Assembly: GCA_013407085.1 (NCBI GenBank)
Contig: JACCGJ010014817.1
Span: 1 to 64,000 of the forward strand
Direction of reading: 5' to 3'
Length of the DNA: 64,000 nucleotides
Origin: Atriophallophorus winterbourni
Lineage: Eukaryota > Platyhelminthes > Trematoda > Plagiorchiida > Microphallidae
Part shown: positions 1 through 11,173 of the stretch, piece after piece
Layout of the letters: the number at the start of each line of letters is the position of its first letter
Numbering within the stretch: position 1 is the first letter of the stretch
Made by a program: the position numbers and the translations under genes
Notes under the pieces: generated by a model
What the model was told of the DNA's origin: nothing
What the model saw: only the letters and a program-made list of their open reading frames with translations
The model's database searches: none

Positions 1-245
1 GCAAACCTCAATTATTCCGCTTCGTACTGAATCCAAAAACAAGACTATCCAACAGCAACAATGACCACGAATGGTTGCAACTTCAAATAGCGCGCAAACG
101 GCCATATAAAGATACAGAAATATAAGCTCAAGAACGAATAAATTCAAGTAGTTTGGTAAAACAAAAATGGTAAATATATACAAAAATACCAGTAGATTTA
201 AACAGATAGTTGTCAATCAAATAATTTCAATGTACATCTTACAGT
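1..245. repeat. Diverged direct repeat, copy 1 (partner at 3360-3605)
   Basis: This AT-rich stretch has no coding content. It aligns by eye with 3360-3605 in the same orientation. Both begin with GCAAACC, share short blocks throughout, and end with the same CATCTTACAG. The family is not recognised. It could be an old segmental duplication or two copies of an unclassified dispersed element. Confidence 0.55.
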
Positions 246-249
246 TGCC

Positions 250-2790
250 GTAAAAGTGCTCACGTGCCAGCAACCTGGGTCTACTCTTAAGAAGTTTTAT
301 AGAATTTCCCCTTGTAGCTGCTTTAGGGGCAAGTTTAAGGATTTCCGTAATATTTTTACCCAGAGACCCTTTAGAATCTTGAAGGCTTCTTTCAGGTCAC
401 CTGGCAGCCGCCGTCTCTTTAGTGAGAAAAAACTGACGTCCTCGAGTCTTGCCTCTTTAGTGGACCCTTTCGAAACATGCTATATCTTTTTTTCAAGTAC
501 GGTGCCCAGGATTGAACCCAGTATAAGTGAATGAAGATTGGAGATTTTCGGCAAGATAACGCTGAGCAAAGTCTGAACTATTCTCTGCGAGCCTTGTTTG
601 CAGATTTCTTACATTGAGTTGCCCACTTAGAATCGGCTGTTAAAGTAATACCGTTATCTTTTTGAGCAGCAGCTAATCTGATAGTTTCTTCGCCGACTTC
701 TAGTTGGGTTGTCGCTAAATCACTCGACAGAACACAGCTCTTCTCCAAGTTTAGCGGCAAGTCCCAGGTCTTTGTCCACTCGATTACTTTTCCTAAATCA
801 GAGATAAGCGTATATCTACTGTCGGTTCCTAGGATCCTAACATCATCAGCAAATAGAAAGCAGCGTTAACTCCAGCAGGCTACCAGGTCGTTTACAAAAA
901 TAAGCAAAGCTAGTGGACCAAGCACCGAGCCTTGAGGCACTCCACTGAGGATCAGTGATTCCTGCGAGCACTCCCCTACAATTCTAACATAGTTAGTGCG
1001 ATTAGTTAAGAAGCTGTCTAACCATCGATGTAGGTCACCTGTGACGCCACACATACTTAGTGTGTGCAGAAGGTACCTATGGTTCACCGAGTCAAATGCC
1101 TTTTGAAAATCAAGATAGCAGACTTCAACTACTCTCCCTTCATCGAGGCGTAATGTCACTTCATCAAGAAAGCTTAGAAGATTGGTTAGGCAAGACCTTC
1201 CTTTCCAGAATCCGTGATGGGCATCGGATAGTAGGGAATTGGCTACCAAATGTTTACATACCTGGTGCCGAATGATTTTTTTCAAGCACTCTCAAAGAAT
1301 GCTTGTAAGGCTTACTGGCCTTTAGTTGCATACATCCGGAACGGGACCCTTTTTGTATATGGCTACCACCGCCGCTCGTTTCCAATCATCAGATAGTATA
1401 CCTTGGAGTAAGGTGGCTTCAAAAAGATTTCTGATTTGAAGGTTAACTATATTCGAGCGAGGTTGGAGAATAGCCAGATGTATACCGTCGGAGCCAGCCG
1501 ACTTAGTTTTATCCAGCTGCGACAGAACTGTGGTGACCATTTAATGAATAACCCCCACAGAGCTAAAGAGAGGTGCTCTGCACTCGTGAGTTTCGAAACA
1601 GTTACCTGAATCGCGCCGATAAACACTGCAGAAGAATAATTGCAACGCATCGGCTTTTTCCTGTGCAGTCAAAGCCGTGTAGCTATCATCCAGCACTAAC
1701 GTACCTATTTCTTCTTTCAAAAATCGCTTGGACATAACTCAAAGTAATTCCACGTAATTCGAAGTTTTAATGGTCCAAAAAGTAAATACTTTACAGTTAC
1801 CACAGAAGAAAAATATAGGGAATTCATAAAAACAACACAAATGTTTTATACACATGGAAAGTCAGCACGTGTATTCAGGTGCAAGGTTGGGTTTGGTCAA
1901 CATATACTTGTCAAGTTCAGCCTTGAACATGTTCAGGCTTGTTGCGCAAATGATATGTGGTGGCAGTGAGTTCCATAGAAAACAGACTCTGACAGCAAAG
2001 AAAAACCTTCGACAATTTGATCTGGAGTGTGGAATAATTAACTTGTATCCATGCGATCTGCTACCACGTGCTTCTTGCCGATGAAAAAGGTGTTCAAGTG
2101 GGTGATCCACTGTATGCAGAATGTTGAAAAGCAGGATCAAGTCACCCCTGAGACGACGGTACGAAAAGTCAAAGAGGTTGAGTGTTGCAATCCGCTCCTC
2201 ATATGGTCTGTTGTATAGCCTGATCACCAGTTCTGTAGCGCGGTGGTATACCCGTTGCAGCAAGGTCATGTCCTTTTGTAACCATGGGGACCATGCTTGA
2301 ACAGGATACTCCATTGTTGGTCTGATATAGGTGTTAATTATACGTGGGAGTATCTGCTTTGAGAAACGACCAAATATCCTTCTGAGCAATGCTAAGATTG
2401 CTAAGATTTGGCAGGACTTTTTGTATACAACAGAACAGTGCCGTGAAGACTTCAGGTTACTGCTAATCCACACGTCCAGGTCTTTCTCTTCAGTAACCCA
2501 TGAAAGTTGCTGAGATCCCAGAGAGTATGTGAATTCGAATGATTTACCGACATAGCCATTTAAAGCTTCTAATTTAATCTGTGCTTTTTGGCAAATCTGG
2601 ATTCGAAGTACCTTTTAGCTTTTCTTTGCTGCGCAACAGCTGAATTTTCGGTCTGTATGTACTGCAGTCTGGATCTGTGAGTTCCAGAGAATTTTTAAAT
2701 CCTCCAGCTACGGTGACGACATCTAGTAGCCTTGCGAAATGACGCCACCATGGGGGTTTTCCTCCTTGACGCATTGCTCCCCACTCTTTA
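250..2790 (-). mobile_element. CR1-like non-LTR retrotransposon copy, decayed, interrupted by a nested insertion
   Basis: Read on the minus strand, this is the 3' part of a CR1-like ORF2. The pre-RT linker (KPPWW motif, about 2560-2790) is followed, after the interruption at 1737-2548, by the RT domain. Recognisable blocks are KSAGSDGIH (about 1500), a palm block with YLDFQKAFDSV (about 1090), GVPQGSVLGP (about 930) and a FADDVRIL-type catalytic box at about 833-860. The C-terminal tail (about 256-760) is read in other frames. The copy closely parallels the fuller plus-strand copy at 3.7-7.65 kb. Several frameshifts and stops break it, and the endonuclease domain is missing. It is a dead relic. 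Family knowledge: CR1 ORF2 encodes an APE-type endonuclease plus reverse transcriptase for target-primed integration. Confidence 0.85.
1737..2548 (-). mobile_element. 5'-truncated CR1-like element nested in another CR1
   Basis: An open stretch of 203 codons on the minus strand (1862-2473) encodes the C-terminal tail of a CR1 reverse transcriptase. It contains RRIFGRFS, INTYIRPTMEYPVQAWSP, the LNLFDFSYRRLRGDLI block and a PHSRSNCRR block close to the end. It is followed on the minus strand by about 120 bp of non-coding 3' UTR. The host CR1 is split here: its linker resumes at 2555 and its RT begins at 1736. GACATA occurs on both sides (1731-1736 and 2549-2554) and only once at the matching site of the uninterrupted copy near 5958, so it is read as the target-site duplication. 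The subfamily differs from its host and resembles the element at 48-51 kb. Confidence 0.8.
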
Positions 2791-2971
2791 CAAGAAAGCT
2801 TGTTCCTCTTTTGACAGTTGATACCTAACGAACCGTTCAAATTTATTGAAGGATTTGATGTGCGGGCAATCAATTATCCTAATTATATCAGAGATAGTCT
2901 AGATTACGTGTTACAGATAAATTGGCATGGAGAATATCTAATCCAACGTTAAAGATTTAATTCACGGTATA

Positions 2972-3245
2972 ATATACAAAAACACAAGCCTGATCCAGGC
3001 AAAGTGCCGCGCAGCCAGAGACTGCACGTGGGCTAAGATACTGTCGGGTTGCCCAGACCTAGACAGAGATGAGGAAGAAAAAGGAACAGGAAATGGAACA
3101 GGAAATAGTAGTGAGACTCCAGCTTGTTTCAGCATGCAGCTCACTACCTCTGGCCAATCAATTTAGCACGGTGTTAGCCGTACAGCACAGAAATACTGCA
3201 CGATCGCATATCTGTGCACATTGCATATCCGTGCACACGTTATAA
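2972..3245 (-). repeat. SINE-like repeat family A, near full length
   Basis: Full copies are about 250 bp. The sense strand ends in a (CATA)n tail, after the block reading CTGGATCAGGCTTGTG. Other hallmarks are TCTGTCTAGGCCTGGGCAAC and GCCAATCAATTTAGCAC (written on the complement). This copy shows all of these blocks, with a degenerate tail. There is no protein-coding capacity. No convincing Pol III box B was found, so calling it a SINE is an inference from size, dispersion and tail. Confidence 0.75.
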
Positions 3246-3700
3246 ACACCAATGTGTCCATTAAATGTTTGTATTACGCGTCCATGCTCACCAAAATGAA
3301 TAAATAACAATACGTGAGATGCGTACGGTCCTATCGAAACAAAATTATGCAATAAAATAGCAAACCCTAATTATCTCGCTTTGCGATGAATCACAAAAAA
3401 CATGAATGTTCAATAGTTACAACGACAACGTGGTATCACAAATTCAAAAACGCGGAAAAAGCCAAATGAGGTTAACAAAAATGGGCTCGAAAACTAACAA
3501 ACTGAAAAAGTTTAGTAAACCGGAAATGTCGAAAGTGTACTAAAATATAAGTAGTTTTAAACATTTGAATGTCAGTAAAATCAATTTAATTGTTCATCTT
3601 ACAGCATATTTTTTTCGAAAACTGCCATAACACACCCAATGCGAGTAACATATAAAAATCATGAATAGCATACATATCCAGGTTGTGTGTGCTTATAAAT
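3246..3700. repeat. Direct repeat copy 2 (3360-3605) and flanking non-coding DNA
   Basis: The core 3360-3605 matches the first 245 bases of the window at moderate identity and ends in the same CATCTTACAG. The flanks hold no convincing ORF. The segment separates a family A repeat from the 5' end of the CR1 copy that follows. Confidence 0.5.
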
Positions 3701-3706
3701 GAATAA

Positions 3707-4805
3707 GTGAAATTTATCGGGAATATTAACACGATTATTCTTCAACAACAGAATTATAAATATATAAAGAAGTACGAATGTGGTAGGAAGGTTGTGAAAG
3801 GCATAGCTTGTGATGTGTGCCAGAGATGGGCGCATCCAAAATGCTCTGGCATTCTTGCCAAGCATTATGAAAAAAATAGTTTCATGGAATGGGTATGTTG
3901 GGAGTGTAAGAGAAACGCCAGGGAAGTATTCCTGAGGACCTCTGCTAGTAGTTCAAACAATGTTGTAGCAAATAGTAAGAGTTCTCCGTTGTCCTACGCC
4001 GAGGTCGTAAGAAAAAGAACCACCCCGTCAACAAAACCCGGCCCAGTCCACAGTACCATCGGTAAGAATAAAAAAGCAACACAGGGGGGAAAAGAACCCT
4101 AAAAAGAAAACCGTCGATAACGGTAAATGTCCGGTAATAACACAGCAAGCTAAGTACGTTGCTTTAAAGAGGCAAATAAATGCCTTAGCTGAGCAAGTTA
4201 GTAAGCTTGCTGCACCCCATAAAATGGCAGAAACGAGGCCATGTCGTACTCTCCTGATACTAAATAGGGAAGAGCCGCTGATTCGCGAAAGCAAATCCCG
4301 GCGCCAAATGGACCGTTTCAGGGTTCAAGATATTTTGCGCATGGCAGGGCTAATTAACTGCCAGGTAAAAAGGGTCCATCGTGTAGGCCGGTGGAACCAA
4401 ACTGTAAGTAGCGCTCGTCCGATCTTGGTAGAATTTATGAACCAGCAGGACAGGGATACGCTTCTTTTAAAAAGTGCTTACCTTGAGCGCTACACAAATG
4501 GGCGATTCAAAGTTGTCCAGGATAAGGGGCCTCAACCACATTTTCATGGAAAGCGTTCAAAAACGCCCATGACTGGCTTGAAAACTCCCATAAAAGGGAT
4601 CAACCTTAGCCAGCATAAAATGTTTAAGTCATCTGCGGTAGTTGTCATTGAAGATGTACTCCAAAACGGGCCGCCAGAAGAATACCAGCGCATGAAAAAC
4701 TCGCTTTTCAGTAAGCTTCTGAACGAGGAAAATTTATGTACAACTGCCATTAGGCCGGTGCAAGCTCGTTCGCAAGGGCAGTCTAGCCACTTATCAACTT
4801 TTTAG
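3707..4805 (+). pseudogene. CR1-like ORF1 (PHD-finger-like plus RRM-like), frameshifted
   Basis: ORF1 of the plus-strand CR1 copy is in two frames. The first part (3707-4102) has a partial PHD-type zinc cluster at about 3775-3925: CDVCQRWAHPKC followed by WVCWEC, with the first Cys pair degraded. The second part (open from about 4090, ATG 4224, stop 4803-4805) has a short helical or coiled segment and then a nucleic-acid-binding region (RTLLILN, RVQDILRMAGL, PILVEF) with an RRM-like pattern. The frame change falls at a run of six G near 4085. Family knowledge: CR1 ORF1 proteins bind element RNA, and many carry a PHD-like finger. This copy cannot make an intact protein. Confidence 0.75.
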
Positions 4806-4829
4806 GTTTCAAAAAACGGGGTGCTCCCA

Positions 4830-7635
4830 CCCTGAGTAAAGTTAGTTTAAAATGTGCGCAGAACAGAAACACCCGTGTACTGTACACAAATGCTTGCAGT
4901 ATACGTATTAAATGGGGTGAGCTGCAGCTTGCTGCACTGGGAAACCGGGTCGACATAATTGCCATCTCCGAATCATGGTTGAAACCAGATGATCATGTTC
5001 CGTCATTTGTATCAACTAAGTATGCCATCTATCGTCAGGATAGGGATACTGGTGCTACGGGAGGGGGAGTGGCAATTATGATAAACGAAGATCTCCCCCA
5101 CAGTGAGACATCGATAAAGATCGCTTCTCACTCAATCCAACTAACATCGGTATTTCTTACTGTCGCTAGGAGAAGACTGGCACTTGCATGTGCTTATAGA
5201 AGCCCGACTGCTTCATCATTAGACGACCAATTAATGATGGTCACATTGGAAGTACTAAAAGGGCAATGCAACGCATTACTAATTGTCGGAGACTTCAATC
5301 TCCCAGGCATTGATTGGCGTACTGAAATTTCTTCACCAGGGTCAGTTGAGTCGCAATATCTAGACTGGTTTCATGTCGGGGCCTTTTATCAACATGTCAG
5401 GGAACATACAAGGTTTAGGACAGAACATACTCCGTCAACTTTATATTTGGTTCTATCGTCTCATGAAAGAGATATTTATGGAATCAATTACCTTTCGCCA
5501 CTAGGCAAGAGCGACCACGCTGTAATTCTTCTTGACTGGACTTTAGTGCATCCTAGTTCTCAAGTAAAGATGTCCCGCAACTTTGGTCGAATGGACATCG
5601 TCTAACTACAAACTAAAGCAATGAATCTAAGTTGGGAACCAGACGAATTAGAAACTTGTGTAGAAATCAGGTGGAATATTATTAAAGGGCACCTTTTACA
5701 ACTACAAGATGATTTTGCTCCTCTACAACCAGTGAGAACGAAAGGAAAGCCACCCTGGTGGAGCGCGTCTATTCGCAAGGCTATTAGATGTCGTGACCGT
5801 AGCTGGAGGGCGTACAAATTCTGTGGAACTCACAGATCTAGACTGCAGCACATACAGACCAGAAATTCAGCTGTTGCGCTGCAAAGGAAAGCTAAAACGG
5901 ACTTCGAATCCCGACTTGCCAAAAAAGCAAAGATTAACTTGAAAGCTTTTTAAGGCTATGTCCAGTCCAAGCGATCATTAAAAGAAGAAATAGGTACGTT
6001 AGTGCTGGACGATGGCAATACGGCTTTGACTGCACCGAAAAAAGCCGATGCGTTGCATTTATTCTTCTGCAGTGTTTATCGGCGCGATTCAGGTAACTGT
6101 TTCGAAACTCACGAGTGCAGAGCACCTCCCTTTAGCTCGGTGGAGGTTAATCAGAAAATGGTTACCACAGTTCTGTCACAGCTGGACAAAACTAAGTCAG
6201 CTGGCCCCGACGGTATACACCCGGCTATTCTTCAACCGCTCGAAAATATAGTTAGCCTTGCAATCAGAAATCTTTTTGAAGTTACCTTACTCCAAGGTAT
6301 ACTACCGGATGATTGGAAACGAGCGGCGGTAATAGCCATATACAAAAAGGGTCCCGTTTCGGATGTACGCAACTACAGGCCAATAAGCCTGACAAGCATT
6401 CTTTGCAAGTGCTTGGAAAAAATCATTCGGCACCAGGTATGTAAACATTTGGTAGCCAATTCCCTACTATCCGATGCCCATCACGGATTCTGGAATGGAA
6501 GGTCCTGCCTAACCAATCTTCTGAGCTTTCTGGACGAAGTGACATTACGCCTCGATGAAGGGAGAGTAGTTGAAGTCTGCTATCTTGATTTTCAAAAGGC
6601 ATTTGACTCGGTGAAACATAGGTACCTTCTGCACACACTAAGTATGTGTGGCGTCACAGGTGACCTACATCGATGGTTAGACAGCTTCTTAACTAATCGC
6701 ACTAACTATGTTAGAATTGTAGGGGAGTGCTCGCAGGAATCGCTGATTCTCAGTGGAGTGCCTCAAGGCTTGGTGCTTGGTCCATTACTTTTTATTATTT
6801 TTGTAAACGACCTGGCAGCGTGCTTAAGTTCACGCTGCTTCCTGTTTGCTGATGATGTTAAGATCCTAGGAACCGACAGTAGAGATACGCTTATCTCCGA
6901 TTTAAAAAAAGTAATCGAGTGGACAAAGACCTGGGACTTGCCACTAAACCTGGGGAAGAGCTGTCTTCTGACGACTGATTCAGCGACAACCCAACTAGAA
7001 GTTGGTGAAGGAACTATCAGAATAGCGGCTACTCAGAAAGTGAAGGATCTTGGCATTTCTATAACAGGGCTACTCAATGTGCCGAAGCTGCAAACAAGGC
7101 TCGCAGAGAATTGTTCAGATTTCGCTCAGCGTTATCTTGCCGAAAACCTTCAATCTTCATTCCCTTATACAAAGTAGTCGTGCGGCCTCACTTGGAGTAC
7201 TGCGTTCAATCCTGGACACCGTACTTAAAAAAGGATATAGCATGTCTCGAAAAGGTCCGGCGCCTTGCGACTAGGATGGTTGAGGGTCAGGCAGGTAAAA
7301 CTTATGAAGCTAGACTCAAGGACCTCGGTTTGTTCTCATTAAAGAGACGGTGGCTGCGAGGTGACCTAATAGAAGCCTTCAAGATTCTGAAGGGTCTTAC
7401 AGGTGGTAATATTACTGAAATCCTTAAACTTGCACCTATAGCAGCTACAAGGGGTAATTCCATGAAACTTCTTAAGCGTAGGCCCAGGTTGCTGGCACGT
7501 GAGCACTTTTTCAGCAACCGTGTGGTCAACTTCTGGAACAAGCTCCCAGATTGTATAGTAAGCCTCCCAAATGTGTTGAGCTTTAAAAGGGAATTAGACG
7601 TTAAATGGTATATTATATTTCCGCATATTGTCTAA
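4830..7635 (+). pseudogene. CR1-like ORF2 (endonuclease - reverse transcriptase), two stops and one frameshift
   Basis: The reading frame is shared from about 4840 to 7177. It starts with an APE-type endonuclease (YTNACSI, then IAISESW, GGGVAIMI, VGDFNLPGIDW and GKSDHAVILLDW near the end). A KPPWW linker follows (5740-5760), then the RT with KSAGPDGIHPAIL (6197), YLDFQKAFDSV (6580), GVPQG (6757) and FADDVKIL (6844). In-frame stops at 5603-5605 and 5951-5953 break it. The frame shifts near 7085, after which the C-terminal tail continues (7111-7635). AATAAA at 7634-7639 overlaps the stop codon and may be the element's poly(A) signal. This is the fullest copy of this CR1 subfamily in the window and is the template for reading the copy at 0.25-2.8 kb. 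Confidence 0.88.
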
Positions 7636-7669
7636 TAAAAAAATTTAAAAAAACGTATTTTTACATTTT

Positions 7670-7785
7670 TATCATATCTGTCTAGGCCTGGACAACCTGA
7701 CAGTAAATTAGCCCACATGCAGTCTATGAATGTGTTTCACTTCACCTCAACTAGGCTAGTGATTTCATACACCACACATTGTTCA
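7670..7785 (+). repeat. SINE-like family A fragment
   Basis: 5'-truncated copy that begins at TATCTGTCTAGGCCTGG, directly after the 3' end of the CR1 element. It ends near a degenerate CATACACCACAC tail. Confidence 0.7.
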
Positions 7786-7897
7786 CGCTTATTATTGCAT
7801 TGTTTCCTGAATAGCTGACCTCTCACCGTGCTGGTGAAGAGAAACCCTACCTTACTTTCCAGATATTCGGAAACAAGAACGTGTTGTTGTAATGAAT

Positions 7898-7980
7898 TGT
7901 ATTGTATTGAATTGAATAATCAGCCCAAGAATGTAAGTGAGAACAACCACGCTAACTCGAATCACAGTATGTATTGAATA
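7898..7980 (-). repeat. Fragment of gypsy LTR 3' end, antisense, upstream of YY1
   Basis: The complement of this stretch matches the last part of the LTR at 39793-39886. It shares TATTCAATACATACTG, TTCTCACTTACATTCTTGGG and the TTCAATTCAAT end. It lies 281 bases before the YY1 start codon, in the opposite orientation to the gene. Low-complexity TGAATGAT-rich DNA follows to about 8060. Confidence 0.7.
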
Positions 7981-8260
7981 ACAACCAGAATGAATGAATG
8001 ACAATCAGAACTTGAATAATAGTACTATTGATTATTGTTGAATGAATGGTGATGAATGATTGATTATTATTGATCGTTAATCGAACAATCACCACAACTG
8101 TATACTCGATATCGAAGTGCCGGGTGCTCAACCGCATACCGTCGAAGGAAATCTGGGCGCGTGATTGGCTTTTAGCCACCTTCAGCCCTGTGCAACTTGA
8201 ACTTGAACTTGAAATCTGTTTTAATTTATCAAGGTCACAAGTGCGGCCTTTTGGAAATTG

Positions 8261-8540
8261 ATGATCGGCCAGCTTCATGATTCCTTGCATTATAAAGTCG
8301 ATGCGCAGTTTGATCGAATGACGGACCCAGTGATGGATATAAATTCTGAATTCATGCTAAATGGCAATGAAGTGTATGGTGATGGGTGTAGTAATGAACC
8401 ATTTGGAGCTTTATTTCTCATGGATTCAAACGATATATTGAATATTCAGGAGGAAATTATTGGCGTCGATTCTGAAGCTGCACTTTCTAACTCATTTGAC
8501 AAATCGAAATTTTCGTGTGAAACTTTTTCTGATTTTCCGG
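8261..8540 (+). CDS. YY1: YY1 exon 1 (residues 1-93, acidic N-terminus)
   Basis: The ATG at 8261 is the first in-frame ATG after a stop at 8222-8224. Its context is weak (T at -3). In-frame ATGs at 8318 and 8333 follow, and 8333 has G at -3 and +4, so the true start may be a little downstream. The exon encodes a segment rich in Asp, Glu, Asn and Ser without a known domain. It resembles in character the acidic activation region of YY1 proteins. A short NIQEEIIGVDS stretch is loosely like the EEQIIGENS segment of vertebrate YY1, but this match is too short to rely on. The donor GTAAGT at 8541 is a perfect consensus. One base is left for the codon shared with exon 2. Confidence 0.8.
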
Positions 8541-9514
8541 GTAAGTTTTTCAGATTCTCGGGATTTGCTACGTCTAAATTTGATTTTAATGCGCATAATT
8601 TCGTGATAAACGACTGCGTGTGAAGCTCTCTTGAGCGACATAGTCCCTGAGAACCTAAGGTGAAGAGATCCTATCCACTGTTGTACATGTTTCCCACTGG
8701 TTTCAAGCAATGTCTTGCTCACGAGTGACTTGCACTTGAATTCAGCGTTCCTGCGAAACCTCGTCCGGAAGCGCATTCCACAAGCACTGCGGTTTCGAAG
8801 CTTGTGAGATCGATCACGTGTTCACGAGCCTTTCACATAAGTCAAAACCCTCGCACTCCCTCGCGGTATGCCCATATTAATATCTCTCATGTTAGCAGCA
8901 ACTCTGGCGCACACACCGAACATTAACAGAACTGAGGTTGAGATGTTAAACTCTCCAACGAAAAATGAATTCCATCCTTTTATAATATTAGTCGCTTGCT
9001 GTTTCATCTTTTTCAGTTGGTCGCTTTCTCCTTCATTGTGTCGATATGGTTGCTATCAAACCATATTGGATTTGATTGAGATTCGATGCGCATGAGCGTA
9101 GTTTCGTTGAACTGTGATGAGCAGATGTTAGCCGTCCTTTTGCGGAGAAGATAATCCATGTGAATTTTCATCAGTCGTTTCAAATGTTTATCATCTACGA
9201 AATAAGGGTAACCGGTCAGCAGTAAGCCAGATCACTGGTTTTACTGCCTTCACACTGGTTTTATGATTCCTTACTTCCAATCGTGTTGTTACCCACTAAA
9301 CTTCAACGATAGATATCGTGCTGCAATAATTGTTTCTTGTGATGAATTAAATTTCTGTTGATGCGAAAAATTGAGAAATTATTACCTAGACGTACTTGAA
9401 ATAAAACAATTACCATCATCACCTGCGTGCATTTGCTTATTGTTAAGAGTAGTTCTCTGTATAGGCCGTAATAATTGTACACATCTGTAGTTGTTTATTA
9501 TCTCTGCTTTGTGT

Positions 9515-9688
9515 AGGTAATACGGATATGCAATCCAGCGGTACTTTTGTACTGTATGGCAAAAATCGTGCTAAATTTATTGTCTCACTACCATTTCTAT
9601 TTTCTTTCGCGTATCTGTCTAGGCTTCCGCAACCCGACAGTATCTTTGCATGGATCAGGCTTTTGATTTCATACATACATACATACAG
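9515..9688 (+). repeat. SINE-like family A copy
   Basis: Sense-strand copy with an internal deletion of the middle block. It ends in a clean (CATA)n tail at 9670-9688. It lies in YY1 intron 1. Confidence 0.75.
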
Positions 9689-9767
9689 TTAATACCAACC
9701 GGTTGCTACTATAATATATGCGAGCACATTCTGGAGTCTAATCAGCATCACCATTAGCAAGTACCAA

Positions 9768-9870
9768 ATGTTTATTTTGTTGTGCTGCTGGCACCATGGA
9801 TGTATCAACTGGCCTCATTGATGTCTCGACACGCGCGTCGATCGGAGGCAAGATTATTGCAGATTAATAT
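9768..9870 (+). repeat. Dispersed repeat family C, copy 1
   Basis: Matches 14880-15005 in the same orientation. Shared blocks include TTTATTTT.G, GTGC.GCTGG, ACGCGCGTCGATC / GCGCACGTCGATC and TTGCAGATT. The class is unknown. Confidence 0.5.
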
Positions 9871-10004
9871 TTAACACGTATTTTTGGATCATTAAGTAAT
9901 ATAATGGAACCGAGTTAGTGGAAGACTAAAAATATATAATCAGAAAAACCTGGACTGTTATTTGTTTGACGCCTGGAGTAATATTCTTAATAATATCCAT
10001 CATG

Positions 10005-10233
10005 TGCATGGATATGCAATCGTGCAGTACTTCTGTTCTGTATGGCAAACACCATGCTAAATTGATGGGCCACCGGTAGTGAGCTGCAGGCTGAAATACG
10101 CTGGAGTCTCACTACCATTTCCTGATCTTTTTTCTTCCTCATATCTGTCTAGGCCTGGGAAACCTGACAGTATCTTAGCCCACTTGCAGTCTGACTCCTG
10201 AATCAGGCTTGTGCTTTCATACCATACCATAAT
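10005..10233 (+). repeat. SINE-like family A, near full length
   Basis: Sense copy with all blocks present. It runs from GGATATGCAATCGTGCAG through GTAGTGAGCTGCAGGCTG and TCTGTCTAGGCCTGGG to GAATCAGGCTTGTGCTTTC, and ends in CATACCATACCATA. Confidence 0.8.
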
Positions 10234-10707
10234 GTAACACAGACAAAGTGGCAATCAAAAAGCAGAAAAAGCAGATAAAAACGCGTAAAAAGCGGACATG
10301 CGTAATTTGCAAAACGAGTAAACAGTTCTGAATGTGATTTAGTGCTCTTCTTTTTATTAAATACAATACAATAAGACAGGATTAAACATTGTGACATAAT
10401 AGAAACCCGAGATTTCGATTGCAGTCATATCACGTTAGGTATTCAAGCAAATTTTAGGTGGATCATTAGCAACCCACACACAGGCAAACGAATTTTCTAC
10501 TAAACATTGTGCTACAGTGAATTTATTTGTCTCATTTTGCCAAGTCATTGACTGACCAACCGCTTTTTGCTCTCAACCCGCATCATGTTCTCTGTATAGG
10601 TAAGAGGTGATCAGACATTTTTTAAACGTGACCCAACCATCGTAAACGAGCTGGAGTCCGCATTTCGTTCAACCCATGTGCTCTTGGTTCAACGATAAAA
10701 TTGAAAA

Positions 10708-10714
10708 CACACAT

Positions 10715-10753
<39 letters not shown>

Positions 10754-10783
10754 ATATAATATATATTATATATATATAATAAA
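10708..10783. repeat. (AC)n then (AT)n microsatellite
   Basis: About 22 bp of AC repeats is followed by about 50 bp of AT repeats with an imperfect palindromic end. It lies in YY1 intron 1. Confidence 0.95.
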
Positions 10784-11173
10784 TGAGACAAATAAATTCA
10801 CCACAGCACTGGGTTTAGTAGAACATTCGTTTGTCTGGGTTGGGTCCCTAATGATCCACCCAAAAGTTGTATGGATACCTAATTTGATATGGCTGCAATT
10901 GGAAATTACTGTCGCCGATGTTTTTTAAAGTTTTTATCCGCTATGACGTATCATATTTTATATAAAATCACAAACCACACAAGGAAACGCGCTTGCCTAT
11001 CCCATATACCTAGTTCGTGCTGCTATGTCAATCCACCTCCTGTTTATTTGACTGCGTCACCGCGCTTAACTCCAACCTTATGTTTTCATATCCTTATGCA
11101 ATACCTACGATAACATCACTAAATTTCACGACTAAGCCTTGGTGCTTGCATATAGTTGTTTTTTGTTTTTTAG

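Larger units (their letters stand above)
8541..11173 (+). other. YY1: YY1 intron 1
   Basis: GT-AG intron of 2633 bp with a strong acceptor (TTGTTTTTTGTTTTTTAG). It holds two family A repeats (9515-9688 and 10005-10233), a family C repeat copy near 9768-9870, and an AC/AT microsatellite at 10708-10783. No coding sequence is seen elsewhere in it. Confidence 0.85.

Noticed and set aside
3945..4294. Minus-strand ORFs opposite CR1 ORF1
   Set aside because: They are antisense shadows of the PHD/RRM-like ORF1, which has recognisable motifs on the plus strand.
11017..11173. Upstream extension of the exon 2 ORF as coding
   Set aside because: A strong acceptor (TTTTTTAG) at 11173 and phase match with exon 1 place the exon start at 11174. 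The upstream part is intronic.
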